64,000 nt of DNA from Pseudomonas caspiana. Lineage in GTDB: Bacteria; Pseudomonadota; Gammaproteobacteria; Pseudomonadales; Pseudomonadaceae. The position numbers were made by a program, and so were the translations under genes. A model generated the notes under the pieces. It had not been told where the DNA came from. It was given only the letters and a program-made list of their open reading frames with translations, and ran no database searches. The stretch covers positions 264,866 through 328,865 of the forward strand of contig NZ_LOHF01000002.1 in the NCBI RefSeq assembly GCF_002158995.1, in the 5' to 3' direction. Positions 16,440 through 25,468 of this stretch are shown here, piece after piece. Each line of letters begins with the position of its first letter. Position 1 is the first letter of the stretch.

Positions 16440-17744
16440 TCAAACAAACAACGTCAGCGCACCGGTCAGCAGTGCCAGGGCTGTGACCACCAACGACGTC
16501 AGCACCGCCCATTTAACGGCGGCTTTCTGGAAGTCGCCGATGTCGCGGTCGATCATGCCCATCAGCAGCAGAGTAGAAGCCACCAACGGGCTCATCAAGT
16601 GCACCGGCTGCCCCAGAATCGATGCCCTGGCGATCTCCAGCGGGCTGATGCCATACGCCGCTGCGGCATTGGCAAGGATCGGCACCACGCCAAAATAGTA
16701 AGCATCGTTGGACAGGACAAAAGTCAGCGGCATGCTGGTCAGTGCAACCACCAGCGGGAACAAGTGGCCCCACTCTGGCGGGATCCACGCCACCAAAGTT
16801 TGCGCCAGCGCGTCGACCATCTTGGTACCCGAGAAGATCCCGGCAAACACTCCGGCAGCGAATACCAACAGCACTACGGTCATGGCATTGCCAGAGTGCG
16901 CCAGGATGCGTTCTTTCTGAATATCCAGCTGCGGATAGTTGATCATCAGCGCCAGCACAAAGCCGATCAGGAACAGCACCGCCGAGTGCATCAGGCCCAT
17001 GACCAGCGCGATCATCACCACAACAACCAGCGCCAGATTGACGTAGGCCAGCTTGGGACGCTTGTGCGGGGTATCGCCCAGAATGGCTTCGATGTAGCAG
17101 TTACCGCCGCCGCTTTGCAGGTTCACATTACCGATACGTTTACGCTCGGCACGCCCCAGCAGAAAGGCTGTAAACACCACCCAGGCCGCGCCGCCAATCA
17201 TGGTCGGCAGCAACGGAATGAAGTACTCCCCGGCATCCAGCCCCAGAGCAGCAATGGCGCGTGTTGCCGGGCCGCCCCACGGCGTCATGCCACTCATGAT
17301 GCTCAACGAAAGCATCGACACGATGCCGAGGATCATCGGGTTCATGCCAATACGTTTGTACAGCGGCAGCATTGCAGCGCAGGTGATCATGTAAGTGGTG
17401 GTGCCGTCGCCATCAAGCGCGACGGTCAGCGACAACAACGCGGTGCCCACCGCAATTTTCATCGGATCGCCATTCACGCGTTTGAGGATCTTGCGAATCA
17501 GCGGATCGAATAACCCGGAGTCGATCATCAAGCCAAAAAACAGGATCGCGAACAGCAACAATGCTGCAGACGGCGCGACCATTTTCAGGCCATCGAGCAT
17601 CATCTTGCCGGTGGTACCACCAAAGCCGCCAATGACGGCGAACACTATCGGAACGATCGTCAACGCCACGATGGGAGACAAACGTTTGGACATGATCAGG
17701 TAGGTGAACACCACGACCATGGCGAGGCCAAGGAAGGCAAGCAT
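16440..17744 (-). CDS. CitMHS family tricarboxylate transporter
   Basis: A 434-residue inner-membrane carrier with about twelve membrane segments of the CitMHS (metal-citrate:proton symporter) family. Recognisable stretches are ALDGDGTTTYMITCAAMLPLY, MTPWGGPATRAIAALG and LSNDAYYFGVVPILAN. Family members import citrate or related tricarboxylates complexed with a divalent cation. It lies 123 bp downstream of the PrpF-family gene on the same strand and upstream of the porin, forming a probable three-gene operon. In this context cis- or trans-aconitate is the likely cargo. Confidence 0.9.
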   Translation of the reverse strand: MLAFLGLAMVVVFTYLIMSKRLSPIVALTIVPIVFAVIGGFGGTTGKMMLDGLKMVAPSAALLLFAILFFGLMIDSGLFDPLIRKILKRVNGDPMKIAVGTALLSLTVALDGDGTTTYMITCAAMLPLYKRIGMNPMILGIVSMLSLSIMSGMTPWGGPATRAIAALGLDAGEYFIPLLPTMIGGAAWVVFTAFLLGRAERKRIGNVNLQSGGGNCYIEAILGDTPHKRPKLAYVNLALVVVVMIALVMGLMHSAVLFLIGFVLALMINYPQLDIQKERILAHSGNAMTVVLLVFAAGVFAGIFSGTKMVDALAQTLVAWIPPEWGHLFPLVVALTSMPLTFVLSNDAYYFGVVPILANAAAAYGISPLEIARASILGQPVHLMSPLVASTLLLMGMIDRDIGDFQKAAVKWAVLTSLVVTALALLTGALTLFV

Positions 17745-17867
17745 ATGGATATTCTCTTGTTGTTATTTTCTGGCCAAGCGAATGCAGCCGGGCTTGCCGA
17801 GAACCGTGTGGACGATACCCGATCTACTCGAACAGCGATCGTTTGGAGTGGGCGTTACTACAAAAAT

Positions 17868-18953
17868 TTAACTGGCCAACTGTTGCGCGACAGGCGCATA
17901 AACCTCACCGGAAAAAAGCCGGCGAGCAGTGCGGATCACTGAGGCTCGAATCGTTTGCCCGTCGTCCCCCACGTAGGCCAGCGCGACCTGAATAGAGCCA
18001 CTGGGGTGTTCGATCCGGACCTGTTGCAAACGCGTAGACTCGCCGCCAATTCCGAGCAACTTCGCGACAACAGTGCCGTCGCTGACGCAAGCAGTCGCCA
18101 GCCCGATAGAGCCAGTAATGGCCAACGCCTTATGACAGTTATGCGGCATGAAGTAACGAACCTTGAGCGTGCCACCTGCATCCGGCCGCGAGACCAATAC
18201 CGGTTTGGGGATTACTTTATTGCTGACATCGCCCAACCCCATCGCCATGCCTGCGCGCAGACGCAGAGCTTCGAGTTTGCGCAGGAACTCCTTGTCAGCG
18301 TCCAGCTCCGCAGGCGTTTCGTCACCTCGTTTACCCAGCAGGGAAGCTTCGATGATGACCATCGGCATCGCCATATCGATGCAGGTCACCGGCACCCCAT
18401 CGAGGATGTCAGTCTGCTGACCGGTGGGGAACAACTTGCCCGTCTTGCTACCCGCCGCATCTAGAAACGTCAGTTGCACGGGAGCTGCCGAGCCTGGCAC
18501 ACCATCGATACGGGTCTGGCCTTCGTAGCTGACCTGACCTCCAGGCGTGTTGACGTCAGCACAGACGAAGGTGCCGGTATTGAGGTTACGAATCCGCACC
18601 TGAGTCACGTCACCGCTCGCCTTGACCAGCCCCTGCTCCACCGCAAACGGGCCAACGGCACAGAGCATGTTGCCGCAGTTGGGCGCGGTATCAACCCGAC
18701 GCTGGGACACCATAACTTGCACGAACAGGTAATCCACGTCTGCGTCCTCGTGGGTCGAAGGGCTGACAATCGCGACCTTGCTGGTTTGCGGACTGCCGCC
18801 GCCGATGCCGTCGATTTCCAGTTCATGACCGGAGCCCATCAGCGCCAACAGAAGTTCATCACGCTCAGCAGTCGAATCAGGTAAATCGCAGGCAAGAAAG
18901 ACCGGCCCTTTGGAGGTGCCGCCGCGCATCAGGACGCAGGGAATCGGTTGCAT
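17868..18953 (-). CDS. PrpF-family isomerase (GalD / aconitate isomerase-like)
   Basis: The protein has 361 residues of the PrpF/DAP-epimerase-like fold. The opening IPCVLMRGGTSKGPVFL, IDGIGGGSPQTSKVAIV, APNCGNMLCAVGPFA and VRIRNLNTG match the family, with the family's reactive Cys in NCGN. PrpF enzymes isomerise trans-aconitate to cis-aconitate or 2-methylaconitate. GalD members act on 4-oxalomesaconate. No gallate or protocatechuate genes are present, which argues for an aconitate substrate. ATG 18953 is chosen because MQPIPCV is where the family begins; a 28-codon extension has no ribosome site. It starts an operon divergent from the LysR gene. Confidence 0.85.
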   Translation of the reverse strand: MQPIPCVLMRGGTSKGPVFLACDLPDSTAERDELLLALMGSGHELEIDGIGGGSPQTSKVAIVSPSTHEDADVDYLFVQVMVSQRRVDTAPNCGNMLCAVGPFAVEQGLVKASGDVTQVRIRNLNTGTFVCADVNTPGGQVSYEGQTRIDGVPGSAAPVQLTFLDAAGSKTGKLFPTGQQTDILDGVPVTCIDMAMPMVIIEASLLGKRGDETPAELDADKEFLRKLEALRLRAGMAMGLGDVSNKVIPKPVLVSRPDAGGTLKVRYFMPHNCHKALAITGSIGLATACVSDGTVVAKLLGIGGESTRLQQVRIEHPSGSIQVALAYVGDDGQTIRASVIRTARRLFSGEVYAPVAQQLAS

Positions 18954-19048
18954 AATGGCTGACTCTTGTTGATCAATGGGTGTCATTGATGTGTTGAAAG
19001 CAAGAGTCCCACGGATGTTTTTTCTTATCCAATGCAAAGATCGTAGCG

Positions 19049-19071
19049 ATTATTCCACTTTGGTAAATAAT
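19049..19071. promoter_or_regulatory. Candidate LysR-type operator
   Basis: An imperfect AT-rich dyad (ATTATTCCA with TGGTAAATAAT) sits between the divergent prpF-like and lysR-type genes. A LysR regulator would bind here to control both. This is inferred from position and symmetry. Confidence 0.45.
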
Positions 19072-19121
19072 AAACTTGCGCTTAAAATCTCCCATGACTA
19101 ACCACTGACAGGAGAATAAAA

Positions 19122-20012
19122 GTGGAATATGAGCTGCAAGATATTCGATCGTTCGTGAAAATCGCCGAACTGGGCAGTTTTCATGAAGCTGCTGAAGTGC
19201 TGCATATTTCTCAGCCAGCATTGACCCGGCGCATCAAGAAGCTCGAACAGGGACTGGGCACCTCGCTACTCGATCGCACCACTCGCAGGGTGAGCCTGAC
19301 CAGCGTAGGGCGAGACTTTTTCCCCAAGGCACGCCGTCTGCTGGACGATTTTGAAGACTCGATTCTGAACATTCGCGAGCTGGCAGAACGGCAGATTGGT
19401 CAAGTGACCCTCGCCTGTATTCCCACTGCGGCGTTTTACTTTTTGCCCTCGGTGATTCGCCTGTACAACGAGCGCTATCCAAAAATTCGCATTCGATTGC
19501 TGGACCTCAGCGCCAACGAAGGACTGGAAGCAGTACTGCGCGGGGAAGCAGATTTCGGCATCAACATGATGAGCGGCCAGCATCCGGATATCGAGTTCGT
19601 GCCGCTGGTAAAAGAGCCTTTCGTGCTGGCCTGCCGTCGCGACCATGAACTGGCAAAACGCGAGTCTGTGTCCTGGATCGAACTCAGCGAATACCGCCTT
19701 ATTGGTGTGGGACGTCTGAGCGGCAACCGGATGATCCTTGACCACGCATTGGCAGGGCTGAGCTGGCGTCCAAAATGGTTTTATGAGGTGCAGCATTTGT
19801 CGACATCGCTGGGCATGGTCGAAGCAGGTTTGGGCATTTCGGCCATGCCCAGCCTGGCGATGCCGGCCGAAGGTCACCCAACCCTGGTCAGCGTGCCGCT
19901 GGTTGATCCTGTGGTCGACAGAACGCTGGGGCTGGTGTCGCGGCGCGGAGCCTCGCTGTCTCCGGCCGCGGAAAAATTCGTCGCCATGCTGCTGGAGCAG
20001 TGGCCGCAGTGA
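19122..20012 (+). CDS. LysR-type transcriptional regulator
   Basis: This 296-residue regulator has an N-terminal winged helix (FVKIAELGSFHEAAEVLHIS...RIKKLEQGLGTSLLDR) and a LysR substrate-binding domain. The start is GTG with AGGAG 7 nt upstream. It is transcribed away from the PrpF/CitMHS/porin operon and very likely activates it in response to the tricarboxylate substrate or a product. The effector is unknown. Confidence 0.9.
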   Translation: MEYELQDIRSFVKIAELGSFHEAAEVLHISQPALTRRIKKLEQGLGTSLLDRTTRRVSLTSVGRDFFPKARRLLDDFEDSILNIRELAERQIGQVTLACIPTAAFYFLPSVIRLYNERYPKIRIRLLDLSANEGLEAVLRGEADFGINMMSGQHPDIEFVPLVKEPFVLACRRDHELAKRESVSWIELSEYRLIGVGRLSGNRMILDHALAGLSWRPKWFYEVQHLSTSLGMVEAGLGISAMPSLAMPAEGHPTLVSVPLVDPVVDRTLGLVSRRGASLSPAAEKFVAMLLEQWPQ

Positions 20013-20447
20013 TGATGTCGCTCAGCCAATCCGCGATCTGTAGGGCCCACCGAGTTTACAAGGCCAGCGAGGACAGGTTCGCTGTCGCTGCCTCGTACTG
20101 GTCGTGAGTCCCTAAAGGATCTGTGCATTCAATCTGGCTCGAGCGGCCTGACCGTCAACACCTGAGTGACAATCCGTCAGTTCCCACCTCGTTATTCTTT
20201 CCCGCTCATCTGCGTATAGTTTTGCTCAGACAACAGCACATTCGTTACATCGGTGTTGTTCATTCCGGGTTCAACTCGACGTGTATTTTGCATCCCACTT
20301 TTTAGTGAAACATTGCTGCGACTGCTCACGTCAAGTGTCCAGGCTCTGATGCCTCTTGCGCGATCGTCGGTGGCTGCAACCCACGCTCATGGATTGAGCT
20401 AACGTCTTGAGTCAGCCTCTCGTGCCCTGCCGAGAGCTGGAGGTTTT
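20013..20447. other. Intergenic region with degenerate REP
   Basis: A decayed REP-type element lies at about 20039-20116 (ggcccaccgagtttacaaggc against a damaged right arm). The rest holds the promoter of the downstream esterase. I see no gene. Confidence 0.45.
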
Positions 20448-21434
20448 ATGTCAGAGAGCAATAACACTCCGATCACCCCGACGAGTTCACGCAGGCAAGT
20501 TCTCAAGGTTGGCGCAACTGCGCTGGCTGCTGGCTCACTCTCGGCAATGGCCATTGGCAGCAACGCTGCTCAAGCGGCAACTTCAGCCCCTACTGGAAAA
20601 GGACATCACGACATGACAAGTTTCACGACTAGCGACGGCACCGAAATCTTTTACAAAGACTGGGGCACCGGCCAACCGATCGTTTTCCACCACGGCTGGC
20701 CACTCAGTTCCGATGACTGGGACGCGCAGATGCTGTTCTTCGTGTCCAAGGGCTATCGTGTGATCGCTCACGACCGTCGTGGTCATGGCCGCTCGACGCA
20801 GACCGCGACCGGTAATGACATGGACACCTACGCCGCCGACGTTTCTGCGCTGGTGACTCACCTGAAACTCAAGGACGCTGTGCACATCGGCCACTCCACA
20901 GGCGGTGGCGAAGTGGCTCGCTATGTCGCACAACACGGCGCTGGCCGCGTGGCCAAGGCCGTACTGATCGGCGCAGTACCACCGATCATGGTCAAGTCCG
21001 CGAACAACCCCGGCGGCCTGCCGATTGACGTGTTTGACGGTTTCCGCGCCGCACTGGCAGCCAATCGTGCCCAGTTCTACAAGGAAGTGCCGATCCCGTT
21101 CTACGGCTTCAATCGCGACGGCGCCAAAGTCTCTGACGGTCTCAAAGACAACTGGTGGCGTCAGGGCATGATGGGCGGCGCCAAAGCCCATTACGACTGC
21201 ATCAAGGCCTTCTCGGAAACCGACTTCACCGAAGACCTGAAAAAGATCACCGTACCGGTGCTGATCCTGCACGGCGATGATGACCAGATCGTGCCGATCG
21301 CAGACTCGGCTGAGTTAGCAATCAAGCTGGTCAAAAACGGCACGCTGAAAGTCTACAAAGGCTATCCGCACGGCATGTGCTCCACTCACCCTGAGGTCAT
21401 CAACGAAGACCTGCTGGCCTTTATCAAGGGTTGA
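20448..21434 (+). CDS. Tat-exported alpha/beta hydrolase (arylesterase / non-haem chloroperoxidase type)
   Basis: A 328-residue serine hydrolase close to Pseudomonas arylesterases, which also show perhydrolase or bromination activity. The N-terminus has a twin-arginine signal ([16 protein letters not shown]) ending near residue 44, so the enzyme is exported folded. The catalytic triad is visible: Ser in GHSTGGG, Asp in GDDDQIVP and His in [20 protein letters not shown] ribosome site precedes the ATG. Most homologues are cytoplasmic and start near the internal [18 protein letters not shown] (residue 56), so the Tat extension is the notable part. It stands alone next to the tailocin cluster. 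Confidence 0.88.
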   Translation: MSESNNTPITPTSSRRQVLKVGATALAAGSLSAMAIGSNAAQAATSAPTGKGHHDMTSFTTSDGTEIFYKDWGTGQPIVFHHGWPLSSDDWDAQMLFFVSKGYRVIAHDRRGHGRSTQTATGNDMDTYAADVSALVTHLKLKDAVHIGHSTGGGEVARYVAQHGAGRVAKAVLIGAVPPIMVKSANNPGGLPIDVFDGFRAALAANRAQFYKEVPIPFYGFNRDGAKVSDGLKDNWWRQGMMGGAKAHYDCIKAFSETDFTEDLKKITVPVLILHGDDDQIVPIADSAELAIKLVKNGTLKVYKGYPHGMCSTHPEVINEDLLAFIKG

Positions 21435-21458
21435 TGGTTTCTGAATTGAACCCAATCC

Positions 21459-21550
21459 TGTAGGTGCTCACCGAAGGTGCGGGGCCAGCGATCGCGGCGT
21501 CTCAGACAAACCGCAATCGCTGGCCTCGTAACCTCGGTGAGCTCCTACAG
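21459..21550. repeat. REP-type inverted repeat (ggttacgaggccagcga family)
   Basis: Arms tgtaggtgctcaccgaagg and gaggttacc-type complement. It marks the left border between the esterase and the tailocin lysis genes. Confidence 0.75.
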
Positions 21551-21588
21551 GGCAATCATTGCTACACGACAGCAATTTACGTACTTTT

Positions 21589-22083
21589 CTATCGGCTCTG
21601 CCCCAAACACACCCTCTCTACATACTCCTGCAATGCACTCAATTGACGGATGGCGTCATCTCCGTCGACACCGGTATGGAGAATTCTTTCTGCAACCGCC
21701 GGGTCAAGTTGGGCTCGACTTTCTTCATCAGACTGGCCGGTGGAGGGGGCGGCGGTTCGCACTGCGGGGCAACTGGCGTTGACGTACACCCGCCGAGCGC
21801 CAGTAGCGACAGCAGTGAGCATGGCAGCATTTTTTTCATCGGCGCGGGCCTGTTCCTGAGTATGGCGGGTGTCCAGATCGAGCAGCAGCTTCTGGGTCTT
21901 CTTGCGTGATTCGTTGGCGGCGGTGAGCTGGCGGATCTTCTCTCGCTCAGCATCGCGCTCAAGCGCAACGGTGTCGCGGTCGGTTGTTACGTTTTCCAGC
22001 CGCACAGCCAGATAAGTACTGGCGATCAGCAGCGCCAGGACTATCCAGCCCCATAGAGGTATCCATTTGAAGAACGCGCTCAT
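21589..22083 (-). CDS. Inner-membrane spanin Rz
   Basis: A 164-residue i-spanin with one N-terminal membrane segment (WGWIVLALLIASTYLAV, residues 11-27) and a charged coiled-coil periplasmic part (LERDAEREKIRQLTAANESRK). With Rz1 it fuses the inner and outer membranes to finish lysis and release the particles. Its start overlaps the endolysin stop by 4 bp (ATGA). The o-spanin gene is fully nested inside it in another frame. Confidence 0.82.
   Translation of the reverse strand: MSAFFKWIPLWGWIVLALLIASTYLAVRLENVTTDRDTVALERDAEREKIRQLTAANESRKKTQKLLLDLDTRHTQEQARADEKNAAMLTAVATGARRVYVNASCPAVRTAAPSTGQSDEESRAQLDPAVAERILHTGVDGDDAIRQLSALQEYVERVCLGQSR
21639..21839 (-). CDS. Outer-membrane lipoprotein spanin Rz1, nested inside Rz
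   Basis: This 66-residue ORF lies entirely within Rz in a different frame. It starts MKKMLPCSLLSLLALGGC, a lipoprotein signal with lipobox LALGGC (Cys18). A proline run (CEPPPPPPAS) follows, which is typical of Rz1. The mature lipoprotein would sit in the outer membrane and pair with Rz. Nested Rz/Rz1 genes are known in lambda, and automatic annotation often misses the inner gene. Confidence 0.85.
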   Translation of the reverse strand: MKKMLPCSLLSLLALGGCTSTPVAPQCEPPPPPPASLMKKVEPNLTRRLQKEFSIPVSTEMTPSVN

Positions 22084-22517
22084 GGCACATCCTTGAAGAA
22101 AATGTGACGGCCGAGCTTGAATGTCCGCCTGGCCATCGATGCCCAGGCCGGAGCCTTGGGCATAGTCGTGGCGTAGTAATGAGTTGCGCCGCCAGTAGGA
22201 TCAGATTGCTCGCCCGCGATGACTGCCGAAGCAGCTAGCGAAGCCAGCGCGAATTGAGCGGCTGGAATGGGCTTGCTGCCGCTCAGAAAGGGGTAGTTCG
22301 GATCATTACGATTCCAGCAACTGAACTGATACGGCGCCCGGCATACCCCCACATAGCCCTCCCCCCACCAGTCCGGTTTGCCGTCGTTGTGCAAATCCAT
22401 TTCCACCCGGTTACGGATGGTCCAGCCAACGGCAATCATCCCCACCAATCCTTCACCACGAGCCTCGCCCCAGAGTGTGCGGGCGAGGGTATCGCGGTCT
22501 GTTTCTGTTGTTGCCAT
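22080..22517 (-). CDS. SleB-type cell wall hydrolase (endolysin)
   Basis: This 145-residue protein matches the Hydrolase_2/SleB family (LARTLWGEARGEGLVGMIAVGWTIRNRV, GGATHYYATTMPKAPAWA). The conserved glutamate of WGEARGE is the expected catalytic acid. No signal peptide is present, so it would rely on the holins for access to the wall. SD CCGGAGAAAACC precedes the ATG. Many Pseudomonas tailocins use a GH19-type lysozyme instead, so the SleB fold is worth noting. Confidence 0.88.
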   Translation of the reverse strand: MATTETDRDTLARTLWGEARGEGLVGMIAVGWTIRNRVEMDLHNDGKPDWWGEGYVGVCRAPYQFSCWNRNDPNYPFLSGSKPIPAAQFALASLAASAVIAGEQSDPTGGATHYYATTMPKAPAWASMARRTFKLGRHIFFKDVP

Positions 22518-22728
22518 GGTTTTCTCCGGGCGAAAAATTACACCCTCGCCGTTTATAGGTGAGGCTATATATTGGGAGAAGCCATTCGCTAACTAATGGC
22601 TTCCCTTACAATAATGCGACACAAGACAAGACTAAAACGAAGGTACGAGAGGTATTGTTCAATAGGTAAATAACGATTTAAAAGCACCTAATTAAAACAA
22701 GGGATACTGACAAGGTTCGCGCCAAGGA
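22518..22728. other. AT-rich gap between fibre chaperone and endolysin
   Basis: About 210 bp, clearly AT-richer than the flanks. It holds a 9-bp hairpin (GAAGCCATT 22578-22586 with AATGGCTTC 22595-22603) without a T-run. I see no gene. Its composition matches the neighbouring fibre module rather than the tail genes. Confidence 0.4.
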
Positions 22729-23100
22729 TTAGATATCCGGCAGTACCGGCCATTCGATAGACTGAGGATATCCCGCTAAATCAACTACCCTCAGAACGTT
22801 AACGCGGTACAACTTCCACACGTTCAAACTTTCGACTTCGCTGTCTGTTGCCAAACCCAAGTCCACTGCGTCCTGAAGAGGAGCAATTCGTAACGCCGCC
22901 ACACCTAGCAACTCGCTGACTTTCGCCTGCGCCTGACTCAACATCACATCTTCAGATAATTGCGCCAACGAGGGAAGAGTCTCCGAGTAAATTTCCGTCT
23001 CAACATCAGGGAAAACTTTAGACTCATTACCTACATTAAATTCAGGCCCGTCTACGGCACGAAAACCAAGCCCATCTTTTCTAACCGCATAGCCACTCAT
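22729..23100 (-). CDS. Tail fibre assembly chaperone
   Basis: A 123-residue protein with the usual fibre-assembly pattern: an N-terminal variable part (YAVRKDGLGFRAVDGPEFN) and a C-terminal helical part ending YRVNVLRVVDLAGYPQSIEWPVLPDI. It would help fold or trimerise the adjacent fibre. ATG 23100 overlaps the stop of fibre 2 (ATGA), which sets the start and shows it belongs to fibre 2. It is absent next to fibre 1. Confidence 0.82.
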   Translation of the reverse strand: MSGYAVRKDGLGFRAVDGPEFNVGNESKVFPDVETEIYSETLPSLAQLSEDVMLSQAQAKVSELLGVAALRIAPLQDAVDLGLATDSEVESLNVWKLYRVNVLRVVDLAGYPQSIEWPVLPDI

Positions 23101-24188
23101 AGATTGTCCTCCCAGCCCATACATTGCAATATTCCGACAGAAGAAGATGAGCAATACATCACGCTCATTGTTTTAAGGTTGATGTCTCCAGTGGCAGTAG
23201 GCACAGGTGATGATTGGTTATATCCGCCTACATACGGGAAGCCATTTACTTGTGCGGGGCTCAGATATCCATTACCTGGCGTCGCTAGTGCCGCCCCAAC
23301 AGGCGCGAAACCTACATATCCACTGGTTGTACCAGCCACTAAAGATGCGCGGGCCGCAGTCTCGGGAACAAAACTATTCAAAGACGCAATTACTGCTGCG
23401 TTAGCCGTACCAGAGGCGACCGTTGGATACGCAACGATGTTAGAGCCTGCGACTAACTCGTAACGAACCTTGTTACCGAACTGACTAACTGAAAGAGGGT
23501 ATTTGTTCGAGGTTGCATCAGTTCGAATGGCTCCTACACGAGCCGCATGGGTGAAGTCAGCTGGAAGTACCGGAGCCGATTTGCTAAGCGACAAAAGAGA
23601 GGCGATAGCATGCGTCACAGGATTGTGGATAACGTGAACGAAATACCATGTTGATCCAGCCGACACGCCTGTATCCAAGCCGTTTAAGCCCGCAGCCGTA
23701 AAATTGCATGACAGTGAAATATCGCTCAAAGTACGCATCGTTAGATGAGGCCCCTCCACCACCAAACGATCAGCAGTGATAGTAATGACCGCACTCACTC
23801 CCGTCGTAGATATTCGAAGATTCGAGAAACTGCCCTTGATGCCGACGCTCGCTTTCTCTGCCAGTTTTTTTGGGGTGACTATGGTTGAATCGTCTGTTCC
23901 GGTATCAACTTGCGTCTGCGTTGCAATCTTTGCGACACCCGACTTTTCTTCAGTCGCAGCACCTGCCAGGTTATCCGTAATCAATTGCTCAATAGCCAGC
24001 GCTAGCTGATTATTTTGCCCCTCCCTCGGCTCAAGTTCCGCAGACTCGATAACATTGATAATTTCCTGAGTTACCGCATTACCCCAAGAACTGGGGATAT
24101 AAGTACCTGCTTGGCCAGTCGTTATATCTTCATCCACAAACTGACCGTTAACCAGCCCAATGTCTGGCATACTTTTTGGAAAATCCAT
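23097..24188 (-). CDS. Tail fibre 2 (receptor-binding protein)
   Basis: A 363-residue fibre. Its first 115 residues parallel fibre 1 (MDFPKS, GLVxGxFVDE, TGQxG, WGNAxTxEIINVIExAEL, then a VTP block), so both attach to the same baseplate position. The C-terminal part is unrelated to fibre 1, rich in Ser/Thr/Gly, and ends LQCMGWEDNL. The DNA is AT-richer than the tail genes, suggesting a swapped module. SD AGAGTAGAAATA precedes the ATG. It is co-translated with its chaperone. Confidence 0.82.
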   Translation of the reverse strand: MDFPKSMPDIGLVNGQFVDEDITTGQAGTYIPSSWGNAVTQEIINVIESAELEPREGQNNQLALAIEQLITDNLAGAATEEKSGVAKIATQTQVDTGTDDSTIVTPKKLAEKASVGIKGSFSNLRISTTGVSAVITITADRLVVEGPHLTMRTLSDISLSCNFTAAGLNGLDTGVSAGSTWYFVHVIHNPVTHAIASLLSLSKSAPVLPADFTHAARVGAIRTDATSNKYPLSVSQFGNKVRYELVAGSNIVAYPTVASGTANAAVIASLNSFVPETAARASLVAGTTSGYVGFAPVGAALATPGNGYLSPAQVNGFPYVGGYNQSSPVPTATGDINLKTMSVMYCSSSSVGILQCMGWEDNL

Positions 24189-24307
24189 TATTTCTACTCT
24201 GATAGGTTGTGCAAAAGCGCGATCCGTATACCGCTAATAAGCGGAGCTATAAAAAGGCTAATAAGGTGTTACGACGCCAATCAAATAGCTGCCTGCAGTT
24301 GGAATAC
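24189..24307. other. AT-rich junction between the two fibre genes
   Basis: A 119-bp spacer with a CCGC-TTATTA-GCGG hairpin on the minus strand. All other tail genes here overlap or nearly touch, so this gap marks the edge of the second fibre module. Confidence 0.4.
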
Positions 24308-25468
24308 TCAGATCAATTTAATGCGACCAGGATAAGCAATGTTTCGGGGCCGAATAGCATCCCAGTGATGCGCCGAGGAAGTTTCAGAGCCCGTCAGACG
24401 ACCGCTTGAAACAGCAGTGCGCTTGTCATAGTTTCTGACATCGGCGGACCGCCCCTCTCCACTACCAGTCAGTACCTCACTAGCAGCCTGAAAGGAACCA
24501 GCCACACGGGAAACATCGGCTGCACGAGCCTCATCCAGGACTCGAATAAACTCCCCGCGCGCCTCAGGTATCCGGAAAGTGTTGACGCCATCACCATCAG
24601 TCCATCCCCCCTCCATACCTACACGAGTGGATTCAGTTGCCATCATTCCGGATTGCTGCGCGTGGTCCCATAGCCACGGCCAATCTGAGCGAACCAGCAC
24701 TGCCCCGGAAACTGTTGCGTAGCCACCGGGAGGGAGCGCCATAGTGCTGTCGAATACAATCCTGCCCAATGGAGTGGAGTCACTACGCCCCACTGGCCAC
24801 CAGCTACCTGCACCATCACTGCGCAGATGCCACCAGTCCCCTGCCCCCATCAACACCAAAAATGGATAACCGGCAGCGTTGAGATGGGTGTGCAGCTTGA
24901 TTTTGTCATCACCACTCGCAACAACACTGAGCCGATTATCCGTGTTGTCCGCTCGGCGCAGGATGACATCCCGAACTCCCAGCGCGGGGGTTGAAGCAGG
25001 TAGTGTCAAACTCACAGTCGCTACAGCAGCATCAATAATTACCAACCCCAAATCTGAAGCCAGCAAGGTTTTAGAGGCGGAGGCTTTACGTACGGTCGCA
25101 GCCGTCAGCGCCTTTTTATCGATGGCTTGATGCACCCCAAACGGGGTGACGGCCTTTTGTTTGTTGGTCCCTGTCTGAGCCTCTTCTACACTGGCAAGCT
25201 TGACGGCGCCTGAGTCCATCTCAGTTGCTGTCGGCATTGCGTCCGGAATGGTGCGGGTGACGATTCTGTTAAGGGCGTCCAGTAACTGCGCGTCATTACC
25301 CTCCTCAGGCACCAACTCCGCCGCCTCAATAACGTTGATAATCTCCGACGTCATTGCATTACCCCAGTCCGCCGTGATCAACGATCCGACCTGACCGGTA
25401 ACGTTGCTTTCGTCGACAAATCGGCCATCTACCAGCCCGACGTTGGGCACGCTTTTCGGAAAATCCAT
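24308..25468 (-). CDS. Tail fibre 1 (collar-type receptor-binding protein)
   Basis: A 386-residue fibre that starts at the stop of the gp48-like gene (TAATG overlap). After the attachment region shared with fibre 2 it has a beta-rich shaft. The tip is of the tail-collar type: LGRIVFDSTMALPPGGYATVSG, WPWLWDHAQQSGM, FRIPEARGEFIRVLDEAR, ending WDAIRPRNIAYPGRIKLI. The invariant upstream position suggests this is the resident fibre. It has no fibre chaperone directly after it. Confidence 0.82.
   Translation of the reverse strand: MDFPKSVPNVGLVDGRFVDESNVTGQVGSLITADWGNAMTSEIINVIEAAELVPEEGNDAQLLDALNRIVTRTIPDAMPTATEMDSGAVKLASVEEAQTGTNKQKAVTPFGVHQAIDKKALTAATVRKASASKTLLASDLGLVIIDAAVATVSLTLPASTPALGVRDVILRRADNTDNRLSVVASGDDKIKLHTHLNAAGYPFLVLMGAGDWWHLRSDGAGSWWPVGRSDSTPLGRIVFDSTMALPPGGYATVSGAVLVRSDWPWLWDHAQQSGMMATESTRVGMEGGWTDGDGVNTFRIPEARGEFIRVLDEARAADVSRVAGSFQAASEVLTGSGEGRSADVRNYDKRTAVSSGRLTGSETSSAHHWDAIRPRNIAYPGRIKLI

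Noticed and set aside
17868..18953. GalD of a gallate degradation pathway
   Set aside because: No gallate dioxygenase, hydratase or aldolase gene is nearby. The carrier and porin fit a tricarboxylate better.
22573..22607. A terminator between the fibre chaperone and endolysin genes
   Set aside because: The 9-bp stem lacks a T-run on either strand, so it is recorded only as a hairpin.
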